NCBI RefSeq assembly: GCF_014926405.1 | Contig: NZ_JACXXJ020000003.1 | Span: forward strand, 1,285,001 to 1,349,000 | Length of the DNA stretch: 64,000 bases | Origin: Agrobacterium vitis | GTDB taxonomy: Bacteria > Pseudomonadota > Alphaproteobacteria > Rhizobiales > Rhizobiaceae | Direction: 5' to 3' | Shown here: positions 1-8,586 of the stretch, piece after piece | How the letters are laid out: every line of letters begins with the position of its first letter | Position numbering within the stretch: position 1 is the first letter of the stretch | Notes under the pieces: generated by a model | What the model saw: only the letters and a program-made list of their open reading frames with translations | What the model was told of the DNA's origin: nothing | Databases searched by the model: none | Made by a program: the position numbers and the translations under genes

Positions 1-971
1 GCGGCAGACATCAGGTCTCGCCACCCTCGCACCTCGCCACCAGGTGCATAGGCCGCAATTTCAGGGCACGCACGCATGACCAATCCAATTGGGAAAACCT
101 TGAGCGTCTCGATACGACGCTCAAGGTTTTTCTCCGTCTTTTCGCCCTTGCCTTTTTCGGTGCTAGGTTCAAGTTCAGATATAGAGTCGGTATTTGAATT
201 CTGTATGTGCTCGCGGATATCGCTATCATTGGTGCCGGATTTCTCGGGAAAAACCTGACATTCCAGTATATTGAGAATACCTTCCCGCAAAAGCGATAAT
301 TCGTCCAGGATTGCTTCGAAGTCCGTTTTCGATTTGGCTGTCCGCAGCCTTGCTACTGCTGCGATATAGGCGGCCTCGATCATCGCCCAGTCCCCAGCCG
401 CGCCGTCTTCAACCGCAGCAGTGATGAGTTTTCGAACGTCCCTGCGGGCGATAGTCGTGCGTTCTTTGACAACCTTCAGGCGTCGGGCGTCTTCGGCAAC
501 CTGTTGCGCCATGAGGGCGAATTCTTCCGACCTTGCAAGCAAGGGGCCAAGACTGAACCCATAAGCTGTCTCGACAGCACCGTCCTTGGCACGCCTCACG
601 TAGCGCTTGCCATTGGGGCTGTCGTTGCGATTGATCAACCCTGCATCTACCAGCACTGCCAGGTTCTCTCTCAGGGTCGTCCCAGCGATACCGTTTGCTC
701 GAGCGATCAACTGGGCATTGGACGGAAAGACCACGAGGTTTTCATCGTGGCTGAGTTTCGTCTCGGGATAAAATGACAGGAGGGCGTTGAGTACGGCAAG
801 CGCTCGATCGCGCAAGCCAAGAAGCGTTCGCGCGTCACAAACGTCACGATACACTTTCCACTTATCCGCAGACTTTCCCTCTCGAATCTCGGATACCTTG
901 AATTGGGCCTTGACCAATGCAAGCGTCATCGGTCGCCGCCCGAAGGGCGTCGTTACACTTCCATTTTGCAT
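1..971 (-). CDS. repC: RepC replication initiator (partial, C-terminus beyond left edge)
   Basis: RepC initiates replication of repABC plasmids; the origin normally lies inside its own gene. The minus strand is open from the ATG at 971 to the window edge, giving about 323 residues with no stop. The protein starts MQNGSVTTPFGRR and contains the RepC blocks VTTPFGRRPMTLALV, LLSFYPET, VVFPSNAQLIARANG and DSPNGKRY, then ends at the edge in the conserved ACPEIAAYAPGG..WRDLM block. The central part (about residues 235-285) is rich in Ser, Glu and Lys, the usual linker between the two RepC domains. About 80-110 C-terminal residues should be missing. It is the third gene of repABC, 168 bp after repB, and that gap carries the antisense RNA that controls it. 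Confidence 0.95.
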   Translation of the reverse strand, partial: MQNGSVTTPFGRRPMTLALVKAQFKVSEIREGKSADKWKVYRDVCDARTLLGLRDRALAVLNALLSFYPETKLSHDENLVVFPSNAQLIARANGIAGTTLRENLAVLVDAGLINRNDSPNGKRYVRRAKDGAVETAYGFSLGPLLARSEEFALMAQQVAEDARRLKVVKERTTIARRDVRKLITAAVEDGAAGDWAMIEAAYIAAVARLRTAKSKTDFEAILDELSLLREGILNILECQVFPEKSGTNDSDIREHIQNSNTDSISELEPSTEKGKGEKTEKNLERRIETLKVFPIGLVMRACPEIAAYAPGGEVRGWRDLMSA

Positions 972-1031
972 TTTTCTTTCACCTTTCGATCGGCAAAAGA
1001 AATCCGCTCACCAAAACGGTGCCAAAGACTC

Positions 1032-1120
1032 TTGACTAGGATTCATGGAAATGCGATTCTCGGGCTGCTTAGACCAATGAGAGAGGCTTCCACGACGGCA
1101 ACGTTTGGGGGCCTTTTTCT
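1032..1120 (+). ncRNA. Antisense RNA (ctRNA/incA-type) between repB and repC
   Basis: repABC plasmids carry a short counter-transcribed RNA in the repB-repC gap that lowers RepC synthesis and causes incompatibility. On the plus strand, opposite repABC, TTGACT (1032-1037) is followed 17 bp later by GATTCT (1055-1060). This predicts a start near 1067. The transcript would end at an inverted repeat, AGGCTTCC (1084-1091) with GGGGGCCT (1107-1114). It pairs over 8 bp including two G-U pairs and runs straight into TTTTTCTTTT. The predicted RNA is about 50-55 nt, the usual size. The promoter and terminator are read from sequence; the function is inferred from position. Confidence 0.75.
1084..1120 (+). 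terminator. Rho-independent terminator of the antisense RNA
   Basis: An 8-bp stem (1084-1091 with 1107-1114) with a 15-nt loop is followed by a T-rich run from 1114. It is orientated to stop plus-strand transcription, that is, the antisense RNA rather than repABC mRNA. Confidence 0.7.
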
Positions 1121-1139
1121 TTTGCGGTTTCTTCCTTCT

Positions 1140-2144
1140 CTAACTTTCAGATCCGGACGCGCTCTGCCGGAAGCTCTCGTAAAGATCGGGAATACGATCC
1201 ATCACGAACTTGGCAAAAGCCTCGTCTCTATCTCTATCAATTTGGATCTTGCAAACCTTACCTGTGACAGCAAGAGTGGCGATCTCGGACCCATCCGCAG
1301 ACTTTGCGATAAGGGCATGGGGTTTCACGGAAACCGGCTTATCGATCGCCTTAATGGCGCGAAGCACTGCGATAAAGCGATCATCAGACGTCTTGTGGCC
1401 GAAAGAACTGTCCCTCATTGCTTTGCGCGCTTTGGTTTCCGCGCCTTCGCTCTTCAGCACATCGACAAGCTCTTGCCACCGAGGTCGACCAATTTTCGGA
1501 GCTCTTCCTATCGCTTCGCTTAGCCATGTTGGAACCGCGCGGCCTACGTTGATGAGCTTCGATGCCTCTTGACGATCAACTGAGAGAGCGGTCTGAATGA
1601 GTGTCCGATCGAAGCCACCGTCTTGGAGTTTGAGAGCGAACATCGAACGCTCAATGAAGGTAAGGTCCTCGCGAGCGGAGTTTTCGATGCCCTGTGCAAG
1701 AACGAGGCGGTCATCCCCTAGCTCGCGGACGTAAGCTTTTACCTTGATGCCGAGTTCGCTGGCAGCGCGCACACGGCGATGGCCGTAGGCAATCTGATAG
1801 CGGCCGGTCTCCGTCGGATGATCGCGAACGAGGACAGGTATTTCCTGGCCATTCTCCAGGAACGAGGTTTTGAGTGCTTCGACAGCGGAGGGATCCTGAT
1901 CCGCAAAACGATCAGAGAAAGGAGAGGGGTCAATAAGTGAGGGATCCAGCTCGATAGGCAGAGCGCCTTCCGCAACCCGCTGCTTGAGTTCTTCGTAATC
2001 TCTCTCAACTTCCGAGAAGGTGTCTTTCAAGGACCGCACCGCGCCCGACGCTACACGCTGCATTGGTTGGCGGGTCTCGGCCGAGGGCACCACATCCGGC
2101 CCAGCAGCGAAGAGATTGCGAACTGATTGAGTTCGTTTGCTCAT
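1140..2144 (-). CDS. repB: RepB plasmid partitioning protein (ParB family)
   Basis: RepB is the centromere-binding partner of RepA in plasmid segregation. The 334-residue protein opens with MSKRTQSVRNLFA, as RepB proteins do. It contains the ParB N-terminal core: a PVLVRDHPTETGRYQIAYGH stretch with the GHRRVRAA box, then an LVLAQGIENSAREDLTFIERS region around residues 150-170 and a helix-turn-helix near DRQEASKLINVG. Length and domain order are normal. It lies 103 bp downstream of repA and 168 bp upstream of repC in one minus-strand operon, and a candidate parS site lies in the repA-repB gap. Confidence 0.95.
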   Translation of the reverse strand: MSKRTQSVRNLFAAGPDVVPSAETRQPMQRVASGAVRSLKDTFSEVERDYEELKQRVAEGALPIELDPSLIDPSPFSDRFADQDPSAVEALKTSFLENGQEIPVLVRDHPTETGRYQIAYGHRRVRAASELGIKVKAYVRELGDDRLVLAQGIENSAREDLTFIERSMFALKLQDGGFDRTLIQTALSVDRQEASKLINVGRAVPTWLSEAIGRAPKIGRPRWQELVDVLKSEGAETKARKAMRDSSFGHKTSDDRFIAVLRAIKAIDKPVSVKPHALIAKSADGSEIATLAVTGKVCKIQIDRDRDEAFAKFVMDRIPDLYESFRQSASGSES

Positions 2145-2194
2145 CTTTGGTCTCCCCGATAAAAACGCTGCCCATGTAGAGGCAATAACGTCGT

Positions 2195-2210
2195 GTCGTC
2201 AGCTGACACC
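2195..2210. promoter_or_regulatory. Candidate parS centromere site
   Basis: The 16-mer GTCGTCAGCTGACACC is a near palindrome centred on CAGCTG. It resembles the repABC parS pattern GTTNNNNGCNNNNAAC, with one deviation in each outer arm. It sits in the repA-repB gap, a usual parS position. RepB binding is inferred. Confidence 0.5.
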
Positions 2211-2247
2211 AAGCTAAACGATTGATTTTCTTGACCGTGGAGCATGA

Positions 2248-3456
2248 TCACCTGCCCCACACGTCATTGATTAAGCCGACAGCTTCATGGTTCACGGCGC
2301 TGATCGATTCCATGGCGCGATCGTAAGTCGACCGACCTACAGCACCACGCGAAAGCTCGTAGAGCGATTGTTTGGTCAAACCGGCATTGGCGATTGCAGT
2401 CGACTTCCAGGCTGCAGCAGCCATTACATCAGTTCCGAATACATCGCGAAGCAGACCGACAATTTCCTGTTCAGGGACGTCTCGCGGATCGTGGCGAGTA
2501 ACAAGGAACCTTAGGAAATCATAATCGAGCTTACCACCCGCTTCCTCGATGACGGATACAAGATCAGACGTCATGAGAAGAAACTGGCTCATGGACGCGA
2601 CGTCCACCATCTGTGGGTGAACGGTAACAATCATACCCGTCGCGGCATTGAGAGCCCCCATGGTTAGAAACCCGAGCTGAGGAGGGCAGTCGATGACAAC
2701 GATATCGTATTCATCTTCAACCTGATTGATTGCGCTCGCCACACGCCTGAAGAACAGATCTTCTGGCCGACCTCGGTTCTGAAGCATGAAGCGAGGCGTC
2801 TGATGCTCGAACTCCATCAGTTCGAGATTGCCAGGGACAATGCTGATGCCCGTAAAGTAGGTCGAACGGATCACATCTTTCATCGGCACGCGCTGGTCGT
2901 CGTATCTGATTGCGCCATAGATGGTGGCATTCTCGGCAACGTCAAACTCGGGCTGATACCCGAACATCGCCGAAAGCGAAGCCTGAGGATCGAGATCGAT
3001 TGCGAGAACCCTGTAACCCTGTAGCGCCAAACCCTGTGCGAGATAAAGTGAGGTGGTCGTTTTGGCCGACCCTCCCTTGAAATTTGCGACGGTTATGATC
3101 TGAAGTTTGTCACCTTCACGACGACGTGGCCAAAATCGCCCAGCCTCTTTCGGACGCGCCTCAGCGAGGTATCGCCGCAACTCGTTGATCTGCTCCAAGG
3201 TATAGGAGCGCCGTCCTCCCGCGCCAATATCCGGCGCGGGGCCAAGGCCATCCAGCGACAGTTGGCGCAGGTACCCATCAGACACGCCAACTATCTCGGC
3301 AACTTCGCCAGACGTGAATGAGCGAAGCGACTTTTGCGCTGTTGGCGGAAAGGCGCGCTCACCGACCGCACGGAGTCGCGCAGACAGCGCTTCAGCGCGC
3401 TGCGTGATATGTGCAGACGTTGCTGCTCTACTGATGTGCCTGTCGATCACGTTCAC
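2248..3456 (-). CDS. repA: RepA plasmid partitioning ATPase (ParA family)
   Basis: RepA is the ParA-type ATPase that, with RepB, segregates the plasmid and represses the repABC promoter. The protein has 402 residues. An N-terminal MerR/ParA-like winged-helix part (FTSGEVAEIVGVSDGYLRQL, about residues 47-66) is followed by the deviant Walker A KGGSAKTTT (127-135), a Walker A' block (LAIDLDPQASLS) and the Walker B-like VVIDCPPQLG. Length and order match RepA of Ti and sym plasmids. It is the first gene of repABC and diverges from traI; the 357-bp gap holds two tra-box palindromes and a GTTAAC repeat. In Ti plasmids TraR raises copy number through tra boxes in this interval. Confidence 0.96.
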   Translation of the reverse strand: MNVIDRHISRAATSAHITQRAEALSARLRAVGERAFPPTAQKSLRSFTSGEVAEIVGVSDGYLRQLSLDGLGPAPDIGAGGRRSYTLEQINELRRYLAEARPKEAGRFWPRRREGDKLQIITVANFKGGSAKTTTSLYLAQGLALQGYRVLAIDLDPQASLSAMFGYQPEFDVAENATIYGAIRYDDQRVPMKDVIRSTYFTGISIVPGNLELMEFEHQTPRFMLQNRGRPEDLFFRRVASAINQVEDEYDIVVIDCPPQLGFLTMGALNAATGMIVTVHPQMVDVASMSQFLLMTSDLVSVIEEAGGKLDYDFLRFLVTRHDPRDVPEQEIVGLLRDVFGTDVMAAAAWKSTAIANAGLTKQSLYELSRGAVGRSTYDRAMESISAVNHEAVGLINDVWGR

Positions 3457-3551
3457 TTTAACCTCAGGTTCAAGACGGTTTGCAAGCGTCAGACGCGCTT
3501 ATGCCGTCTCATGATAACGCACGATTCTAGCGATGCTGCAAGAGAATTAGA

Positions 3552-3568
3552 GTTAACAAGAAGTTAAC
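3552..3568. repeat. GTTAAC repeat upstream of repA
   Basis: Two copies of the self-palindromic hexamer GTTAAC are separated by 5 bp (3552-3557 and 3563-3568), about 95 bp upstream of the repA start. The position suits an operator for RepA/RepB autorepression or part of a parS-like site. This is inference only. Confidence 0.35.
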
Positions 3569-3657
3569 ACAATTTCCTGAAATTTTGGCGGGAGGTTGAA
3601 TTCTCGATATGTATCCGCACGTTAAGCTGATTCTTAACGTAATATCTATTCCCTGGG

Positions 3658-3675
3658 TTCTGCAGATCTGCAGAC
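3658..3675. promoter_or_regulatory. tra box (TraR-binding palindrome), repA-proximal
   Basis: TCTGCAGATCTGCAGA (3659-3674) is a perfect 16-bp palindrome with the TGCAGATCTGCA core of the TraR-binding tra box (Ti consensus ATGTGCAGATCTGCACAT). It lies between the divergent repA and traI genes, where TraR of Ti plasmids activates both repABC and traI-trb. The outer arms differ from the classical box. Confidence 0.8.
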
Positions 3676-3733
3676 AAAATCCTGTGGCTTTGCCGGGTCT
3701 GAACAACCGAAGGCGCAGTTACAAGCCGACTCA

Positions 3734-3757
3734 GCTATCTGCAGATCTGCAGATAGC
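3734..3757. promoter_or_regulatory. tra box (extended 24-bp palindrome), traI-proximal
   Basis: A perfect 24-bp palindrome has the left arm GCTATCTGCAGA and its exact mirror as the right arm, centred on the tra-box core TGCAGATCTGCA. Its centre is 79 bp from that of the other box in this interval and about 70 bp before the traI start. This is a fitting place for activation of the traI-trb promoter. Confidence 0.82.
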
Positions 3758-3813
3758 CATCAATCGCCTGAGATGGTTTGTCTGCCGCATGTCCACATCA
3801 TGCGGAGATAGAT

Positions 3814-4452
3814 ATGCTGATTCTGACCGCTTCCCCGGATCGATACGTCGATCGTTCAAATCTCCTAAAACAGATGCACTGCTTGCGCGCGGCAGTCTTC
3901 CGCGAACGTCTTGAGTGGGAAGTCACGATTACTGAGGCAGGAGAACGAGACGAGTACGACGATTTCGACCCGACCTACATACTTGCGATCACCGATGATG
4001 AGAGGGTCGTCGGCTGCGCTCGTCTCCTTCCGGCAATAGGACCGACCATGCTTGAGCGAACGTTTCCGCAGTTGCTGGCAACCGGTTCCCTCAACGCATC
4101 TGACCGAATGATCGAAAGCTCCCGCTTTTGCGTCGACACATCCTTGCCTGCGGGCAGGGGAGGGGGGCAACTGCATTTCGCGACGCTTACCATGTTTGCA
4201 GGCATCATCGAATGGTCGATGGAAAACGGCTATGACGAGATCGTCACAGCAACCGACCTCCGCTTTGAGCGCATCTTGAACCGAGCCGGATGGCCAATGA
4301 AGCGGCTTGGCGATCCCGTGGCGATCGGCAACACCGTGGCAGTGGCTGGGACACTTCCAGCCGATCAGGAAAGCTTTGAGCGGGTCCGCCCACCGGACTA
4401 TCGGTCGATCATAGCCGGATATCGCGGTCATCAGGTTAGGAGCGCTGCGTGA
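3814..4452 (+). CDS. traI: TraI acyl-homoserine-lactone synthase (LuxI family)
   Basis: TraI makes the 3-oxo-C8-HSL conjugation signal from S-adenosylmethionine and an acyl-ACP. The 212-residue protein carries the LuxI-family residues: the N-terminal LRAAVFRERLEW block, Y/D.FDP..ILA, VVGCARLLP and ESSRFCVD, and a C-terminal TATDLRFERILNRAGWP stretch typical of Ti TraI. I chose the ATG at 3814 (MLILTASPD), preceded by GGAG, because it gives the normal TraI length and N-terminus; an upstream TTG at 3778 is unlikely. The gene is first in the traI-trb operon, and its stop overlaps trbB by 4 nt. Two tra boxes upstream imply positive feedback by TraR. Confidence 0.95.
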   Translation: MLILTASPDRYVDRSNLLKQMHCLRAAVFRERLEWEVTITEAGERDEYDDFDPTYILAITDDERVVGCARLLPAIGPTMLERTFPQLLATGSLNASDRMIESSRFCVDTSLPAGRGGGQLHFATLTMFAGIIEWSMENGYDEIVTATDLRFERILNRAGWPMKRLGDPVAIGNTVAVAGTLPADQESFERVRPPDYRSIIAGYRGHQVRSAA

Positions 4453-5420
4453 CCCAACTTCGTTCCCATCCACGATTGGTCCGCAAACTGCAGGACGCCC
4501 TGGGCGATCAGCTCTGCGTTGCGCTTGAAGACGCGACGGTGGTCGAAATCATGCTCAATCCCGATGGCCGGCTGTTCATCGAACGCCTCGGCCACGGCGT
4601 GGCAGCGGCCGGCGCGATGAGCCCTGCCGCTGCGGAAGTCGTGATCGGCAGCGTGGCCCACGCGCTCCAGTCGGAGGCCGACGATGAGCGACCAATCATC
4701 TCTGGCGAACTGCCGATTGGCGGACACCGCTTCGAGGGCCTGTTGCCTCCGATCGTATCAAGTCCGGCATTCACCATCCGCCGGCGCGCCTCGCGTCTCA
4801 TCCCGCTCACCGATTACGTGAAGTCGAAGGTGATGACCGAAGCCCAGGCATCTGCCATTCGAAGCGCGATCGACGCTCGCATGAACATCGTCATCTCAGG
4901 GGGCACTGGATCAGGCAAAACGACGCTTGCCAACGCCATCATCGCCGAGATCGTCACTGCGGCCCCGGACGATAGGATGGTCATCCTTGAAGACACGGCC
5001 GAAATCCAGTGCGCGGCGGAAAACGCAGTTTCGCTTCACACCAGCGATACCATCGACATGGCTCGTCTGCTGAAAAGCACAATGCGCCTGCGTCCGGATC
5101 GCATCATCGTTGGCGAGGTCCGCGACGGCGCGGCACTGACGCTGCTCAAGGCCTGGAACACCGGCCACCCCGGCGGCGTCACCACGATCCATTCCAACAC
5201 GGCGATGTCAGCCTTGCGCCGGCTGGAGCAGCTGACTGCGGAAGCCAGCCAGCAGCCGATGCAGGAGGTGATCGGCGAGGCCGTCGATCTCGTCGTCTCT
5301 ATTGAACGAACAGGAAAGGGGAGGCGGGTCCGTGAGGTGATCCACATCGAAGGATACCGCAACGGCCGCTACCAGACCGAACATTATGCCCAGATCGATG
5401 AGGACAGCCATGTCGCGTAA
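4449..5420 (+). CDS. trbB: TrbB conjugal transfer ATPase (VirB11 family)
   Basis: TrbB is the hexameric VirB11-type ATPase at the cytoplasmic face of the mating-pair type IV secretion system. The 323-residue protein has the Walker A motif GGTGSGKTT (about 151-159), the Asp box [10 protein letters not shown], Walker B-like [19 protein letters not shown] and the His box [13 protein letters not shown]. The GTG start overlaps the traI stop in GTGA, which implies translational coupling. It is the first trb gene and has normal length. Confidence 0.96.
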   Translation: MTQLRSHPRLVRKLQDALGDQLCVALEDATVVEIMLNPDGRLFIERLGHGVAAAGAMSPAAAEVVIGSVAHALQSEADDERPIISGELPIGGHRFEGLLPPIVSSPAFTIRRRASRLIPLTDYVKSKVMTEAQASAIRSAIDARMNIVISGGTGSGKTTLANAIIAEIVTAAPDDRMVILEDTAEIQCAAENAVSLHTSDTIDMARLLKSTMRLRPDRIIVGEVRDGAALTLLKAWNTGHPGGVTTIHSNTAMSALRRLEQLTAEASQQPMQEVIGEAVDLVVSIERTGKGRRVREVIHIEGYRNGRYQTEHYAQIDEDSHVA

Positions 5421-5814
5421 AATCTCCATTCTTCTCACCGGCGCGACGCTTGTCGTCGTTTGCCTCAGCCTCACAGACTCCGCACTCGCTTCCTCGGGCG
5501 GGGGCGGTCTTCCCTGGGAATCGCCGCTGCAACAGATCCAGCAATCGATCACCGGACCTGTCGCCGGGTTTATCGCGCTGGCCGCGGTCGCCATCGCCGG
5601 TGCCATGCTCATCTTCGGAGGCGAGTTGAATGATTTCGCGAGACGGCTTTGCTACGTCGCGCTGGTTGGGGGCGTCCTGCTTGGAGCCACCCAGATCGTC
5701 GCTCTCTTCGGCGCGACCGGAGCTTCGATCGGCGAGGGTCACGCACTGGCCGAGCAAGGAACTCCTGAACCGAAGGCGACGCCGGCCACAGCGGGGGAGG
5801 GGGCTCATGGCTGA
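5410..5814 (+). CDS. trbC: TrbC conjugative pilin precursor
   Basis: TrbC is the pilin subunit; in RP4 and Ti systems it is trimmed and cyclised by the TraF peptidase, which is also encoded here. The 134-residue protein has a long signal sequence ending near SALASS, then a first hydrophobic helix ([21 protein letters not shown]) and a second ([21 protein letters not shown]). The C-terminal tail of about 30 residues is presumably removed in processing. Start at ATG 5410, inside the end of trbB; an upstream in-frame ATG at 5386 would only extend the N-terminus. Confidence 0.93.
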   Translation: MSRKISILLTGATLVVVCLSLTDSALASSGGGGLPWESPLQQIQQSITGPVAGFIALAAVAIAGAMLIFGGELNDFARRLCYVALVGGVLLGATQIVALFGATGASIGEGHALAEQGTPEPKATPATAGEGAHG

Positions 5815-6106
5815 GGCCGGCTCTTCTCTGGCACGCTCGCGGGTGCACCGGGCATTGTCGCGCCCGAACCTGTTGATGGGCGCCGACCGCGAGCTCGTGC
5901 TGCTGACGGCGCTTGCGGCGGTCATCCTGATCTTCGTGGTTCTGACCTGGTACGCGGCTCTGTTCGGCATCGCGATTTGGCTGGTCGTCGTGGCGGCGCT
6001 ACGCATGATGGCCAAATCTGATCCACTGATGCGCCGGGTGTATCTCCGACACATTTCTTACAGGACGTCGTATCGCGCGACGTCGTCGCCTTGGCGCAAG
6101 TTTTGA
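5807..6106 (+). CDS. trbD: TrbD conjugal transfer membrane protein (VirB3 family)
   Basis: TrbD is the small VirB3-type inner-membrane component that works with TrbE. It has 99 residues: an N-terminal soluble part with the family-typical [22 protein letters not shown], then a hydrophobic hairpin (about residues 32-65) and a basic C-terminus. The ATG at 5807 overlaps the end of trbC by 8 nt. The gap to trbE is 11 nt, in the usual trbC-D-E order. Confidence 0.93.
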   Translation: MAEAGSSLARSRVHRALSRPNLLMGADRELVLLTALAAVILIFVVLTWYAALFGIAIWLVVVAALRMMAKSDPLMRRVYLRHISYRTSYRATSSPWRKF

Positions 6107-6117
6107 AGGCGCTTTAG

Positions 6118-8586
6118 ATGGTCGCCCTCAAATCATTCCGCCATTCCGGACCGTCCTTCGCCGATCTTGTGCCCTACGCCGGCCTCATCGATAATGGCGT
6201 CATCCTGCTGAAGGACGGCTCGCTGATGGCCGGTTGGTATTTCGCGGGGCCGGACAGCGAGAGCTCGACCGACGCCGAGCGCAACGAGGTGTCGCGCCAG
6301 ATCAACGCAATCCTTTCGCGGCTCGGTTCCGGATGGATGATCCAGGTCGAGGCTATCAGGGTGCCAACTGGCGATTATCCGACTGAGGCTGAATCCCACT
6401 TTCCCGATCCAGTGACGCGCGCCATCGACGATGAGCGGCGGGCGCACTTTCAAAAGGAGAGGGGGCATTTCGAGAGCCGGCACGCTCTGATCCTGACCTG
6501 GCGGCCGCCGGAGCAGCGGCGCTCCGGGTTGACGCGGTATATCTATTCGGATGTGGGCAGCCGTTCAGCCACCTATGCCGACAAGGCGCTGACAAGTTTC
6601 CTCACCTCGATCCGGGAGGTCGAGCAGTATCTCGCGAATGTCGTATCGATCCGCCGGATGATGGCGCGGGAAACGTCGGAGCGCGGCGGCTATCGCGTCG
6701 CGCGCTACGACGAGCTGTTCCAGTTCATTCGCTTCTGCGTCACCGGCGAGAACCATCCGGTGCGCCTGCCTGATATCCCCATGTATCTCGACTGGCTGGT
6801 GACGGCGGAGCTTCAGCATGGGCTGACACCAATGGTCGAGAACCGCTTTCTCGGCGTGGTGGCAATCGACGGTCTCCCGGCCGAAAGCTGGCCGGGCATT
6901 CTCAATACGCTCGACCGGATGCCACTCACCTATCGCTGGTCGTCCCGCTTCGTCTTCCTCGACGCCGAGGAGGCACGGGCGCGCCTTGAGCGGACCCGCA
7001 AGAAATGGCAGCAGAAGGTGCGGCCATTCTTCGACCAGCTGTTCCAGACGCAATCACGCTCGGTCGACCAGGACGCCATGCTGATGGTGGCTGAAACCGA
7101 GGACGCCATCGCCGAAGCCTCCTCGCAGTTCGTTGCCTATGGCTATTACACGCCGGTCATCGTCATCTTCGAAGAAGATGCGGTCCGGCTCCAGGAAAAG
7201 TGCGAGGCCATACGTCGCGTGATCCAGGCAGAAGGTTTTGGCGCACGGATCGAGACACTGAACGCCACGGATGCCTTTCTCGGCAGCCTGCCCGGCGTCT
7301 CCTACGCCAACATCCGCGAGCCGCTGATCAACACCCGCAATCTCGCCGATCTCATCCCACTGAACTCCGTCTGGTCGGGCAGTCCAAACGCGCCTTGCCC
7401 GTTCTATCCGCCGGCCTCGCCACCGCTGATGCAGGTAGCATCCGGTTCGACGCCGTTTCGGCTCAATCTGCATGTCGACGATGTCGGCCATACGCTGGTC
7501 TTCGGTCCAACCGGCTCCGGCAAGTCGACACTGCTGGCGCTGATTGCCGCGCAGTTCCGGCGCTATGCCGATGCCCAGGTGTTCGCCTTCGACAAGGGCG
7601 GCTCGATGCTGCCGCTGACGCTGGGCCTTGATGGCGATCACTACCAGATCGGCGGCGATATCGGCCCGTTGGCTGGTGGTGAGGTGAAGGCGCTTGCCTT
7701 CTGCCCGCTTGCCGAACTGTCGACCGACGGCGACCGCGCCTGGGCCTCCGAATGGATCGAGATGCTTGTAGCGCTGCAAGGTGTGACCATCACCCCGGAC
7801 TATCGCAACGCCATCTCCAGGCAGTTGGCGCTGATGGCGGAATCCCGCGGCCGCTCGCTCTCGGACTTCGTTTCCGGCGTGCAGATGCGCGAAATCAAGG
7901 ACGCGCTGCATCACTACACCGTCGACGGCCCGATGGGCCAGTTGCTCGACGCCGAAGAGGACGGTCTGGCGCTCGGCGCCTTTCAGTGCTTCGAGATCGA
8001 GGAACTGATGAATATGGGCGAGCGCAATCTTGTCCCCGTTCTCACCTACCTGTTTCGTCGTATCGAGAAACGCCTGACCGGCGCGCCCAGCCTGATCATC
8101 CTCGACGAGGCCTGGTTGATGCTTGGCCATCCCGTGTTTCGCGACAAGATCCGGGAATGGCTGAAGGTGCTGAGAAAGGCCAACTGCGCCGTTGTTCTTG
8201 CCACCCAATCGATCTCGGACGCGGAGCGGTCCGGGATCATCGATGTCCTAAAGGAAAGCTGCCCGACAAAAATCTGCCTGCCGAACGGCGCGGCACGCGA
8301 ACCGGGTACGCGTGAGTTCTACGAGCGCATCGGCTTCAACGAACGACAGATCGAGATCGTCGCAACCGCCATTCCAAAGCGCGAATATTACGTCGTCTCA
8401 CCGGAGGGCCGAAGGCTCTTCAACATGGCGCTCGGTCCGGTCGCGCTCTCTTTCGTCGGGGCGACGGGCAAGGAAGATCTGAAGCAGATTCGCAGCCTGC
8501 ACTCCGAACACGGAGCCGCATGGCCTTGTCCTTGGCTCCAGCAAAGGGGGATCGCCCATGCCGAGACACTTTTTTCTGCCGAATAA
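6118..8586 (+). CDS. trbE: TrbE conjugal transfer ATPase (VirB4 family)
   Basis: TrbE is the large VirB4-type ATPase that powers pilus assembly and substrate transfer. The 822-residue protein has the CagE/TrbE/VirB N-terminal domain over roughly the first 400 residues, Walker A GPTGSGKS (463-470), Walker B LIILDEAW (about 660-667), then VLATQSISDAERSG, as in VirB4 proteins. Length is standard. It overlaps trbJ by 29 nt, so the operon is tightly packed. Long open frames on the opposite strand here are shadows. Confidence 0.96.
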   Translation: MVALKSFRHSGPSFADLVPYAGLIDNGVILLKDGSLMAGWYFAGPDSESSTDAERNEVSRQINAILSRLGSGWMIQVEAIRVPTGDYPTEAESHFPDPVTRAIDDERRAHFQKERGHFESRHALILTWRPPEQRRSGLTRYIYSDVGSRSATYADKALTSFLTSIREVEQYLANVVSIRRMMARETSERGGYRVARYDELFQFIRFCVTGENHPVRLPDIPMYLDWLVTAELQHGLTPMVENRFLGVVAIDGLPAESWPGILNTLDRMPLTYRWSSRFVFLDAEEARARLERTRKKWQQKVRPFFDQLFQTQSRSVDQDAMLMVAETEDAIAEASSQFVAYGYYTPVIVIFEEDAVRLQEKCEAIRRVIQAEGFGARIETLNATDAFLGSLPGVSYANIREPLINTRNLADLIPLNSVWSGSPNAPCPFYPPASPPLMQVASGSTPFRLNLHVDDVGHTLVFGPTGSGKSTLLALIAAQFRRYADAQVFAFDKGGSMLPLTLGLDGDHYQIGGDIGPLAGGEVKALAFCPLAELSTDGDRAWASEWIEMLVALQGVTITPDYRNAISRQLALMAESRGRSLSDFVSGVQMREIKDALHHYTVDGPMGQLLDAEEDGLALGAFQCFEIEELMNMGERNLVPVLTYLFRRIEKRLTGAPSLIILDEAWLMLGHPVFRDKIREWLKVLRKANCAVVLATQSISDAERSGIIDVLKESCPTKICLPNGAAREPGTREFYERIGFNERQIEIVATAIPKREYYVVSPEGRRLFNMALGPVALSFVGATGKEDLKQIRSLHSEHGAAWPCPWLQQRGIAHAETLFSAE

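Noticed and set aside
903..1523. Plus-strand frame of 206 codons across the repB-repC gap
   Set aside because: Antisense to repB and repC; no family features. The plus-strand signal here is better explained by the short antisense RNA.
3552..3568. GTTAAC repeat as a full parS site
   Set aside because: Spacing does not fit the 16-bp parS pattern; listed only as a possible operator.
7054..8208. Long open frame (384 codons) on the minus strand
   Set aside because: It lies wholly inside trbE, which has full VirB4 motifs. The frame is a by-product of high GC third positions.
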